In this document: positions 16,256 through 23,559 of the stretch, in pieces
Position numbering within the stretch: the stretch's first letter is position 1
Layout: each line of letters starts with the position of its first letter
Origin: Candidatus Gastranaerophilales bacterium
GTDB lineage: Bacteria; Cyanobacteriota; Vampirovibrionia; Gastranaerophilales; Gastranaerophilaceae
Length of the DNA stretch: 47,617 bases
Assembly: GCA_947625305.1 (NCBI GenBank)
Contig: CANQNW010000015.1
Span: 1-47,617 of the forward strand
Reading direction: 5' to 3'
The notes under the pieces: model-generated
What the model was told of the DNA's origin: nothing
Seen by the model: only the letters and a program-made list of their open reading frames with translations
Database searches by the model: none
Program-made: the position numbers and the translations under genes

Positions 16256-17263
16256 CTAATTATTATCACTCTTATATCTTCCTGCAAATTTATTTTCAAG
16301 ATTTGCTACAGCTCTTTGTTTATCTAATGAACCTCTAACAAATAATTCACCGACAGAAGCTACATAACTGTTATTTTTATAACTGATTTGAACCTTATCT
16401 TTTGTTATATTTTGTATTTTATAACCTGAAACGGTATCTCCGATTTTTACAAACTGATCAACTCCATTTAGATTAACAATAGCAGAAGGACTTTCTTCAT
16501 CATATAGAATACCTGAAATCTGCGTTTGGAGTAATTTTGTTAAATTATCATCTTCTACGGAAGTAACGGGAGGTTCAATTATTTCAAATCCCGTATTATT
16601 AATTTCCTGATATCTTTCATCGTCTTTTGGATTTAATACCGGTGGTTTAAAAGGATTTTGTCTTGCTGTCGGATTATATGAAACCATGATTGTGTTATTT
16701 GGTTCAGATACACCCAAATCGCTGTTTAATATATCACTATTTGTATTCTCATTATTTGGAATATTTATATTTTCTTCAGGCGCCTCAGATACATTTGCAA
16801 CTATTTCTTCTCCGTTTGCTCCTTGACTTGTTACATTAGCGGAACCATCCTGATTATTAAAATCAACACTTACCATATCCGAATTATTTCCGTTGGCTTG
16901 ATCAAAAAACATATCAGCCATATCATTTGTATTATTTTCGGAAGTACTTTCATTGTTAGGAGGAATTACTTCCTGCTGCTGATTATTTGCAACATTCATG
17001 CCGCCATCACCTTTAGTTTTGGTTAATAAGAAAAACACTCCGGCTCCTATAAGCAGGATTAACAGCAGTAATACAATTAATACTGCGCCGTTATTTTTCT
17101 TTTTAGGCGGATTATACCCATCTGTTTCTTCATCTGAATATTCTTCTTCATAGTTATCATCAGAATATTCTTCCGTTTCATAATTATCGGCATCATTATT
17201 TGTTTGTGCCGTACCATCTTCCGAATATTCTAATTCTTCCCATTGATTTTCGTTATCTACCAT
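16256..17263 (-). CDS. PilP/GspC-like inner-membrane protein with acidic cytosolic tail
   Basis: Residues 1-55 are extremely acidic and Tyr/Asn-rich and probably cytosolic. One membrane helix follows (about 60-82, AVLIVLLLLILLIGAGVFFLL), then a long Asn-rich linker. The C-terminal part (from about 235, with ISGILYDEESPSAIVNLNG and VKIGDTVSGYKIQNI) resembles the HR/PilP domain that contacts a secretin. It is the first gene of the operon, and the secretin follows after 19 bp. The frame could begin at GTG 17272, but the ATG at 17263 is better placed after AGAGTGAG. The role as link between the inner-membrane complex and the secretin is inferred from the layout. Confidence 0.75.
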   Translation of the reverse strand: MVDNENQWEELEYSEDGTAQTNNDADNYETEEYSDDNYEEEYSDEETDGYNPPKKKNNGAVLIVLLLLILLIGAGVFFLLTKTKGDGGMNVANNQQQEVIPPNNESTSENNTNDMADMFFDQANGNNSDMVSVDFNNQDGSANVTSQGANGEEIVANVSEAPEENINIPNNENTNSDILNSDLGVSEPNNTIMVSYNPTARQNPFKPPVLNPKDDERYQEINNTGFEIIEPPVTSVEDDNLTKLLQTQISGILYDEESPSAIVNLNGVDQFVKIGDTVSGYKIQNITKDKVQISYKNNSYVASVGELFVRGSLDKQRAVANLENKFAGRYKSDNN

Positions 17264-17424
17264 ATTTCTCACTCTTTATTAAGGATAAGTTTCTTTTTAT
17301 ATTTTACACGTATTAATAAAAATAGGCAAATCTATTTTTTTATATAAAATATTTTTTAATATTTTATAATATTTTTAATTTGTTTTCGTCAATCGAATGC
17401 AGGAATTTTAAGAAAAAAATTAAA

Positions 17425-17495
17425 AGGCGGCACCCAGATTCGAACTGGGGATAAAAGCTTTGCAGGCTTCTGCCTTACCACTTGGCCATGCCGCC
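17425..17495 (-). tRNA. tRNA-Cys (anticodon GCA)
   Basis: The minus strand gives acceptor GGCGGCA paired with TGCCGCC, D-arm GGCCAAGTGGTAAGGC, anticodon loop CTGCAAA giving GCA, and T-arm CAGTTCGAATCTG. The 3' CCA is not encoded. It lies 13 bases from tRNA-Gly and they are probably one transcript, in the order Gly then Cys. Confidence 0.97.
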
Positions 17496-17508
17496 ACCTT
17501 TAATAGAA

Positions 17509-17581
17509 AGCGGAAGACGGGACTCGGACCCGCGACATTCTGCTTGGAAGGCAGATGCTCTACCAACTGAGCTACTTCCGC
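17509..17581 (-). tRNA. tRNA-Gly (anticodon TCC)
   Basis: The minus strand gives acceptor GCGGAAG paired with CTTCCGC, D-arm AGCTCAGTTGGTAGAGC, anticodon loop CTTCCAA giving TCC, and T-arm GCGGGTCCGAGTCCCGT. The 3' CCA is not encoded. Confidence 0.97.
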
Positions 17582-17647
17582 ACTTGACCTTAAGTGTTTG
17601 TTTCACATGTATACTACAGTAAAAATATTTATTTCGCAATAGCCTTT

Positions 17648-18193
17648 TTATTGTAACAATGTTTTAACAGACAAAATTATTAATAATATTCCGCCTGAAA
17701 TTTCTATGTACTTTGAAGGAAGTTTTTTAAAAATTTCTGCTGTCCAATACCCTGCAAAAGATATGAGTGCCGTTATTATCCCTATAATTACGGAAGGATA
17801 TAAAAAATGCAGTCCTAAAAATTTAAAAGAAATCCCCGCCCCTAAAGCATCAATGCTCGTTGCTATTGATAAACCGAGAACACAATACAAGGAAATACAA
17901 TTTATATCCTGTTCTTTTTTCTTTTCAAATGCATTTATTATGAATTTTATTCCCAAAAGCATAAATATTATAAAAACTACCCAATTTGAATACAATTCCA
18001 ATCTCTTATAAAATACCGAGGAAACATGCCAGCCTATTATAGGCATCAGGAACTGAAAAAACCCGAAAGATACCGATAAAATTAAAGAATTTAATATTCT
18101 GTATTTTTTTAATACAAGGCCGTATGAAAAACATACAAGCATGGCATCTAATGCAAGCGCTAACGATAAAATTATTATTTCTATAAATGACAT
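17648..18193 (-). CDS. mntP: Manganese efflux pump MntP
   Basis: The 181-residue protein has six predicted membrane helices arranged as two repeats. Each repeat bears the conserved Asp of the MntP (former DUF204/YebN) family: LALALDAMLVCFSYG in the first helix and LSIATSIDALGAGISF in the fourth. It would export Mn(II) across the inner membrane. The length is normal for the family. No yybP-ykoY-like manganese riboswitch is visible in the 80-base gap upstream, which instead holds the rpsP terminator. A GGG-containing ribosome site precedes the ATG. Confidence 0.9.
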   Translation of the reverse strand: MSFIEIIILSLALALDAMLVCFSYGLVLKKYRILNSLILSVSFGFFQFLMPIIGWHVSSVFYKRLELYSNWVVFIIFMLLGIKFIINAFEKKKEQDINCISLYCVLGLSIATSIDALGAGISFKFLGLHFLYPSVIIGIITALISFAGYWTAEIFKKLPSKYIEISGGILLIILSVKTLLQ

Positions 18194-18225
18194 ATTTAAC
18201 CCTTTGGTAAAATAATATAAAAAAA

Positions 18226-18245
18226 ACCGCTTTTGTTAAAGCGGT
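18226..18245 (-). terminator. Intrinsic terminator after rpsP
   Basis: On the minus strand ACCGCTTT and AAAGCGGT pair around a four-base loop and are followed by a run of at least seven T. It lies 31 bases past the rpsP stop codon and closes the rpsP transcript before mntP. Confidence 0.92.
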
Positions 18246-18275
18246 AAATAAGTGTTCTCTTTCCCTGTAAAATTT

Positions 18276-18632
18276 TTATTCTGCTTTTTCTTCAGCAGGT
18301 GCTTCAGCTTCTTTTGCTGCTGCTTCTTTTTCTGCTTGAAGTTTAGCTTGTGCTTTTTTAGATAATTTTTCGGTTGTTTTCTTTTCGTAATTTAAAGTAC
18401 CGTCATCATTGCATCTGTCAATTAAGAACTGAACAGTTCTTGTAGGTTGAGCACCTTTTGATACCCAATCCAATGCTGATTTTTTATCTAATTTCATTTC
18501 TTTTGTTTTAGGGTTATAAAATCCTAAATGTTGAATAGGTGCTGTTTCTCTTTTTGTTGTTGAGTTTAATACAACTATTCTGTATACGGGATTCTTTTTA
18601 TATCCTAATCTTCTTAATCTTATTTTAACCAT
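18276..18632 (-). CDS. rpsP: 30S ribosomal protein S16
   Basis: The N-terminal 80 residues are a standard S16 (MVKIRLRRLGYKKNPVYRIV, then GFYNPKTKEM and GAQPTRTVQFL). The last 35 residues are a low-complexity Ala/Glu/Lys tail, as seen in S16 of several phyla. The protein is a small-subunit assembly factor. GGAG precedes its ATG. A 290-base gene-free leader with G-rich repeats lies upstream and its terminator is downstream, so the gene seems to be transcribed alone here, without the rimM/trmD genes that follow it in many bacteria. Confidence 0.97.
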   Translation of the reverse strand: MVKIRLRRLGYKKNPVYRIVVLNSTTKRETAPIQHLGFYNPKTKEMKLDKKSALDWVSKGAQPTRTVQFLIDRCNDDGTLNYEKKTTEKLSKKAQAKLQAEKEAAAKEAEAPAEEKAE

Positions 18633-18882
18633 GTGGTTTTACTCTCCGTTATCTATACTGCTGTTTAATTTTTGGTTTGGCAAACTTTTAAGTATTAATG
18701 TTTAATCATTACGGTTAACTGGCCATTGCGCCCCTCTGCCTTCTGATTTACCGCCCCTGCAGCCGTTGAACTTTTAGTAAGTAGAAAGAGGATTGCTTCT
18801 ATCAAGTTCAATTTAATCAAAACACAAGCAAAATTATAAATCAAGATTTTTTTTTATATTTTTGTAACTTTACTTAAAGAAA
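18633..18882 (-). other. rpsP leader with two similar G-rich segments
   Basis: This gene-free stretch would be the rpsP leader on the minus strand. It holds two adjacent related segments, GGCTGCAGGGGCGGTAA and GGCAGAGGGGCGCAAT, around 18732-18772, in otherwise A+T-rich DNA. Their G+C content and partial mutual similarity suggest a structured RNA, but I cannot match a known riboswitch, 4.5S or 6S pattern. A T-rich run follows towards the promoter of the divergent gene. Confidence 0.35.
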
Positions 18883-18911
18883 TTTACTACAGTATTTTAA
18901 ATTTTATATAA
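18883..18911 (+). promoter_or_regulatory. Promoter of the KdsC-like gene, probably leaderless
   Basis: TTTACT at 18883-18888 and TATAAT at 18906-18911 are 17 bp apart. The ATG is only ten bases after the -10 box and no Shine-Dalgarno site is present, so the mRNA would start at or a few bases before the start codon. Confidence 0.5.
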
Positions 18912-18921
18912 TAAAAATACT

Positions 18922-19401
18922 ATGATTAAGAGTTTGTCTGCTGAAAATATAAAATTAATTGTAAGTGATTTTGACGGGATATTTACGGATGGTATGCTGG
19001 AGGTCTTTTCTGACGGAAGAACTTCTAAAAAAATCAGCTATAGAGATATTATGGCTGTTTCAATAATTATTAAAAAAGGGATTAAATTCGCTATTCTTTC
19101 AGGTGAAAAATCTAGTGCAATTGATATTCTAAAAGAAAAATTCCCTCAGATTGATTCATTTCAAAATGAAAGAAATAAAATTAATATATTAAATTCTTTA
19201 ATAAAAAAATACGGCATTAATATGGAAAATGTCCTTTATATCGGAGATGATATAAATGATATTGAATGTCTTAAAATAGCAGGATTCCCTTATACGGCAT
19301 CAGATGCTCATGAAAAAGTAAAAAATCTTGAAAATATCAACATTACTAATGCAAAAGGCGGGCATGGAGTTTTAAGAGAGATTGCAGATTCTTTATTATG
19401 A
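18922..19401 (+). CDS. HAD-family KdsC-like phosphatase
   Basis: The 159-residue protein has the compact HAD layout of 3-deoxy-D-manno-octulosonate 8-phosphate phosphatase: VSDFDGIFTDG with the catalytic Asp16 and Asp18, a Ser/Gly motif LSGEKS near 60, the lysine region near 85, and IGDDIND at 107-113, ending in GGHGVLRE. KdsC acts in KDO synthesis for lipopolysaccharide; the same family includes nonulosonate-9-phosphate phosphatases, so the substrate could be either. It is slightly shorter than E. coli KdsC. It overlaps the following TPR gene by four bases. Confidence 0.75.
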   Translation: MIKSLSAENIKLIVSDFDGIFTDGMLEVFSDGRTSKKISYRDIMAVSIIIKKGIKFAILSGEKSSAIDILKEKFPQIDSFQNERNKINILNSLIKKYGINMENVLYIGDDINDIECLKIAGFPYTASDAHEKVKNLENINITNAKGGHGVLREIADSLL

Positions 19402-21101
19402 AAAACTTTTTTCTTCAAATATTTAAAAAAATTGAAAAGCTGGATGATTTTACAACTCAATATTTAAAAATTTCAAATAATATTGAAATGCCGTCTTTTG
19501 CTTATACGGATTGGGGTATGCATTTAGCACAGACTAAAGATTTTAAAAGTGCTATTGATAAATTGGAAACAGCTGTTTTAATGTCAAACCAAAATCCGAA
19601 ACCATGCATAAGCTTAGGTATTATTTATGCGAAATTAAAAGAATATGAAAAGGCTGAAACAGCCCTAAAACTTGCAATAAAAAGAGATTCTCAAAATGCT
19701 TATGTCTATTCCTTGTTAAGCAGTGTTCAAACTGCGGTTGGTAATTTTGAAGAATCTGAAATTAATATTAAAAAAGCATTAAAACTTGCATCCAATGATT
19801 CGGAAATATATTTAAATTACGGTATTTTACTTATAAAACAAAAGAAAAAACTTAAAGCAATTGATATCTTAAAAAAGGCTAAGTTTTATAATTCAGCAAA
19901 CCCTAATATTTATTTTCTGCTGGGGGTTATGCTGTTTGAAACAAATAAAATATCTGAAGCTTTTAGTGAATTTAAAGCCCTTGAAGAAATTAATCCGAAT
20001 TATAAAAATTTAAATTATTATCTGGCATTATGCTATAAAAAAGAAAATAATAATATGGCAGTAATGGATTATGCGGGAAAAGCATTGGAAGAATCACCCG
20101 AAAATCCGTCTTTATATATTATGCTTGCACAAAGTTATTTTAATATTGATAAACCTGAAGAAGGTCTTAAGGTTTTTGAACTTGGTGCAAAAAGAGGTAT
20201 AAATGATTATGAATTTTATCTTGCATGGGGAATTTCTTTAATACGAATAAATAAAATCGAATTTGCAAAAGAAAAATTATATAAAGCACTTGAACTAAAA
20301 CCCGAGGAGGATAAAACCATATACAGGCTCGGTCAATGTTTTTTCAAAGAAAACAATATGGAAGAAGCGGAAAAATTATTTAAAGAAGCTATTTCTAAAA
20401 ATTCCGAAAATTATATGGCTATTGCAGATTTAGGGATTTTATACTACAACAAAAACGAATATGAAAAAGCCGTTAAATTATTTTTTAATGCAACAGATAT
20501 ATCCTCTAAAAACACATATTTATATTTTTATATTGCAAACTCATACTACAAAATGCAGAAATTAAAAAAGAGTATTGAATATTATGAAAAAACCGTTGAG
20601 TATCACCCTAACCATATAGAGGCATATATTAATTACACCATAAGCTTACTTGATACAGGGAATATAAAGGAAGCATTAAGAAAAATAAGAACCGCATTTC
20701 AAATTGCAAGGACATCAGAAAAAGTGCTTTTTGTATATGCAATAACCGATTTAAAAGCGGGAATATACTCTGATGCAATAGAAAAGACTGATTTATTATT
20801 AAAAAATTCTCCCGAAAATCAGGAGGCAAAACTAATAAAAGCTCAAGCGCTTATAAATATTAATAAACCTCAAGAGGCTTTAAATATATTATATTCCGTA
20901 AAAGAAGAAGTAAAAAACAGTTCTGTTTATTCATATTTGTCATACTGTGCATATAAAATACTTGTAGATGATAATCCTTCGGATTATAATAAAAAAATGC
21001 TGGATTTATATTTAAAAAAGTTTGAAGTAACCAAGCAGGATATAAATATAAATCCGATAAATACATACATAAGCGAGACATTAAATATAAGTAAAGGGTG
21101 A
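19398..21101 (+). CDS. Tetratricopeptide-repeat protein
   Basis: The 567-residue product is almost wholly TPR repeats of 34 residues (at least eleven, for example AYVYSLLSSVQTAVGNFEES and NYMAIADLGILYYNKNEYEK). Such solenoids act as protein-protein scaffolds. No signal peptide or membrane segment is apparent. It is translationally coupled to the KdsC-like gene (ATGA overlap) and is followed after four bases by lysC, so the three genes form one operon. No specific partner can be named. Confidence 0.88.
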   Translation: MKNFFLQIFKKIEKLDDFTTQYLKISNNIEMPSFAYTDWGMHLAQTKDFKSAIDKLETAVLMSNQNPKPCISLGIIYAKLKEYEKAETALKLAIKRDSQNAYVYSLLSSVQTAVGNFEESEINIKKALKLASNDSEIYLNYGILLIKQKKKLKAIDILKKAKFYNSANPNIYFLLGVMLFETNKISEAFSEFKALEEINPNYKNLNYYLALCYKKENNNMAVMDYAGKALEESPENPSLYIMLAQSYFNIDKPEEGLKVFELGAKRGINDYEFYLAWGISLIRINKIEFAKEKLYKALELKPEEDKTIYRLGQCFFKENNMEEAEKLFKEAISKNSENYMAIADLGILYYNKNEYEKAVKLFFNATDISSKNTYLYFYIANSYYKMQKLKKSIEYYEKTVEYHPNHIEAYINYTISLLDTGNIKEALRKIRTAFQIARTSEKVLFVYAITDLKAGIYSDAIEKTDLLLKNSPENQEAKLIKAQALININKPQEALNILYSVKEEVKNSSVYSYLSYCAYKILVDDNPSDYNKKMLDLYLKKFEVTKQDININPINTYISETLNISKG

Positions 21102-21105
21102 AATT

Positions 21106-22362
21106 GTGGGAATTATAGTTCAAAAATTCGGAGGTACATCGGTTGCGGATCCTGAAAAAATCCATAATGTAGCTAAAGCCGTTATAAAAGAAAAAGAAAA
21201 CGGAAATGATGTAGTTGTAGTAGTTTCTGCAATGGGACATACTACGGATTATCTAATAAAACTCGCAAAAGAAGTAACAAAGAATCCCGATTCAAGAGAA
21301 ATGGACATGCTTTTATCTACGGGAGAACAGGTATCCATAGCATTGCTTGCGATGGCAATACAAGCTCACGGATATAATGCGGTAAGTATGAACGGACAAC
21401 AGGTAGGTATAATAACGGAATGTATTCATTCAAAGGCTCGTATTGTAGATATTAAAACAGAAAAACTTCAAAAACATCTTAAAGAAGGTAAAATTATTGT
21501 AGTAGCAGGTTTCCAAGGAGTTACTCCCGACGGAGAAATAACAACACTAGGAAGAGGAGGAAGTGATACCTCCGCAGTAGCTATTGCAGCCGCTCTTAAT
21601 GCGGAAAGATGCGATATTTATACCGATGTTGAAGGTGTTTATGCAACAGATCCGAGAATTGTTCCCAATATTCAAAAATCAGATATTATTTCTTATGAAG
21701 AAATGCTTGAACTGGCAAGAGTCGGCGCAAATGTATTGCACCCCAGAAGTGTTGAAACCGCTAAACAATTTAATGTCCCTCTAAGAGTTCGAAGTTCTTT
21801 TAAATTAGATAATTTAGGCACTTTAATTATAGGAGTTGAAAATATGGAAATTTATAAACCGGTCGCAGGTGTGGCAGCTGATTCTTCTCAAGTAAGAATT
21901 TTACTATCGGAACTTCCCGATATCCCCGGTACTGCCGCTAAAGTATTCGGTGAACTTGCTAAAAATAACATAAGTGTTGATATGATTATTCAATCTTTAG
22001 CATCAAACGGAACAAACTCTATTGCCTTTACCGTTGACGAAGGTGAAATTGAAAGTGCTATTGAAATTGTTAATAAAGTTAAAAAAGACTTTAATGCAGG
22101 TGAAATATCCGTTGATGAAAATATTTCCAAAGTTTCTATAGTAGGTGCAGGCATGGTGGATAGACCGGGTATTGCAGCTGACATGTTTAAAGCATTAGCG
22201 GAAAATGATATTAATATTAAAATGATTTCAACCAGTGAAATTAAAATCAGCTGTTTAGTTGAAAAGGAAAATGCAAATAAAGCAATAAAGGCTTTATGTA
22301 AAGAATTTGGACTTGAAACAGAAATAGAAGCAGTAGTCAAAGGCGATTTACCAAATTTATAA
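21106..22362 (+). CDS. lysC: Aspartate kinase
   Basis: The 418-residue enzyme starts with the ATP/aspartate motif KFGGTSV (residues 6-12) and has LSTGEQVS, GRGGSDTSA and the Asp-rich YTDVEGVYATDPRIV segment of the amino-acid kinase domain. Two C-terminal ACT domains (about 265-335 and 345-410) suggest feedback control by lysine and/or threonine. It makes aspartyl phosphate, the first step to lysine, threonine and methionine. It starts with GTG after AAAGGGTG. It is the last gene of its operon and shares a terminator with the prophage genes that run towards it. Confidence 0.96.
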   Translation: MGIIVQKFGGTSVADPEKIHNVAKAVIKEKENGNDVVVVVSAMGHTTDYLIKLAKEVTKNPDSREMDMLLSTGEQVSIALLAMAIQAHGYNAVSMNGQQVGIITECIHSKARIVDIKTEKLQKHLKEGKIIVVAGFQGVTPDGEITTLGRGGSDTSAVAIAAALNAERCDIYTDVEGVYATDPRIVPNIQKSDIISYEEMLELARVGANVLHPRSVETAKQFNVPLRVRSSFKLDNLGTLIIGVENMEIYKPVAGVAADSSQVRILLSELPDIPGTAAKVFGELAKNNISVDMIIQSLASNGTNSIAFTVDEGEIESAIEIVNKVKKDFNAGEISVDENISKVSIVGAGMVDRPGIAADMFKALAENDINIKMISTSEIKISCLVEKENANKAIKALCKEFGLETEIEAVVKGDLPNL

Positions 22363-22370
22363 AAAATAAA

Positions 22371-22407
22371 AAAAGGCGGGGAGCGCAAATTGCGCTTCCC
22401 GCCTTTT
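22371..22407. terminator. Strong bidirectional terminator between lysC and the prophage
   Basis: An 18-bp stem with one G-T wobble (22371-22388 with 22390-22407), A-rich on the left and T-rich on the right, works for both strands. Its right arm ends at the first base of the stop codon of the last prophage gene. This is the clear left border of the prophage-like block. Confidence 0.92.
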
Positions 22408-22655
22408 TAATACCAATTTCTTTTTTCAACAAGATACTGTTCTTCAATATTAGTAATTCTATGATGTGCGGATTTTGTACTTTGTTCAACCGCTGCCATT
22501 CTTTCTATCAAATTATTATGTTTATCCTGTTTTGCCTCCAATCTTATAATTTGCTGTTCTATAAATTTTATGCTCATTGCAAGCCCGCCTATAAAAATCC
22601 CTGCAGATATAACATTTATTACAATTAACAAGATAAGTTCGGTTGAAATATTCAT
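22407..22655 (-). CDS. Holin-like or XhlA-like small membrane protein
   Basis: The 82-residue protein has one N-terminal membrane helix (about 8-30) and a polar C-terminal helix with heptads (RMAAVEQSTKSAHHRITNIE) as in XhlA/hemolysin-type phage proteins. It could be a holin, or a spanin-like accessory lysis protein. It is the last gene of the prophage block, one base after the DUF1353 gene. GGTGGA precedes its ATG. Lysis genes at the end of the late operon are common; the identity as a holin is not certain. Confidence 0.55.
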   Translation of the reverse strand: MNISTELILLIVINVISAGIFIGGLAMSIKFIEQQIIRLEAKQDKHNNLIERMAAVEQSTKSAHHRITNIEEQYLVEKRNWY

Positions 22656-23114
22656 TTAATTCCACCGTCCTATAATTTTTTGATAATTATCGACAGAATG
22701 TTTTACAAGCCATCTTTTTAGCGGGCAAACATCAGCGCACTTCATACACCCGATAAGCACCAAGGTTGAAAGATATCTGTCGTTATTTATATATTCATGA
22801 TTTTCACACAATTTATCATGCAGCATAGAGGCAATTTGAAATTCGGGTTCTGTTTTAGAGCCTATTAACCTCCAAAAAAGACGGGGAATTGTAGCCCCGT
22901 CCCATCTGTATCCTTCTTCTATATTGAATTTATACTCCGTATTTTTTCTTTTATCTTTTAATATTACGGATAAATTCTCAAGATTTATAAACGGCTCTTT
23001 TTTTATTAACATTTTTTCTTCCTTTGTCATTGTCGGCAAAGGGATGAGCATTGTGGTTTTTGGAATTTTATCAAATTCTATTTTTATTTTTTTATCTTCA
23101 TACCAAGTCAGCAT
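22656..23114 (-). CDS. DUF1353 phage protein
   Basis: The 152-residue protein carries the DUF1353 core: a beta strand, YRWDGATIPRLFWRLIG, then EFQIASMLHDKLCE. The family is found in tail/lysis regions of many phages and has unknown function; the HD-like pair suggests metal binding or a papain-like fold. It overlaps the upstream gene by 17 bases and its ATG follows AAGGAA. C-terminal cysteines (MKCADVC) are a feature of this copy. Confidence 0.8.
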   Translation of the reverse strand: MLTWYEDKKIKIEFDKIPKTTMLIPLPTMTKEEKMLIKKEPFINLENLSVILKDKRKNTEYKFNIEEGYRWDGATIPRLFWRLIGSKTEPEFQIASMLHDKLCENHEYINNDRYLSTLVLIGCMKCADVCPLKRWLVKHSVDNYQKIIGRWN

Positions 23115-23559
23115 TTTCTGTTCCTTCTTTAACGGGTAATTCTTTATTTAAAAACAAATAATCTAAATCGTCCGAGGTATAGCCTAATTTTGCACCGATT
23201 AAATCAATTAAGGGATTACCTCTAAAATATTCATTTGCATATTCAAATTCAATTAAGGTTTCAGGCTCTGTTATTTGCGTTTTTATCTGCTCGGGGGTTA
23301 TTCCTTTTGCTTTATATAATGCAAGGAAAACCTCTCTCTTTGTCAATGTTAGTAAAGCTATTCGCTCTTTTTCAGCTTGTTTTTTTCTTTCCGTATAATT
23401 TACATCGACAATAGGTTTTCCGTTTTGCATTATTTCATTATCTTCTAATGCATAAATAGCTTCGCCGGTTTCTTCTATTCTCATCAAGCGTTTATGGTTA
23501 TACTTAAATACAAACTCGCTTCTTTCTTTACTTGAAAACGGTTTTCTTTTCTCAAACAT
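23098..23559 (-). CDS. Hypothetical phage protein after the tail fibre
   Basis: The 153-residue protein begins with a basic beta-rich part, has a helical middle (LTKREVFLALYKAKGITPEQ) and an acidic end with LIDLIGAKLGYTSDDLDYLF. I recall similar proteins from phage tail regions but no function. It overlaps the end of the tail fibre gene by eight bases and the start of the DUF1353 gene by 17, which shows tight coupling. It might be a tail-fibre chaperone by position; this is an inference only. Confidence 0.6.
   Translation of the reverse strand: MFEKRKPFSSKERSEFVFKYNHKRLMRIEETGEAIYALEDNEIMQNGKPIVDVNYTERKKQAEKERIALLTLTKREVFLALYKAKGITPEQIKTQITEPETLIEFEYANEYFRGNPLIDLIGAKLGYTSDDLDYLFLNKELPVKEGTENADLV

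Noticed and set aside
18194-18275. Manganese riboswitch before mntP
   Set aside because: The gap is only about 80 bases, is mostly taken by the rpsP terminator, and lacks the conserved loops.
22371-22450. Prophage attachment site at the left border
   Set aside because: The terminator is a plain hairpin and there is no tRNA or matching direct repeat in the window; the other end is not seen.
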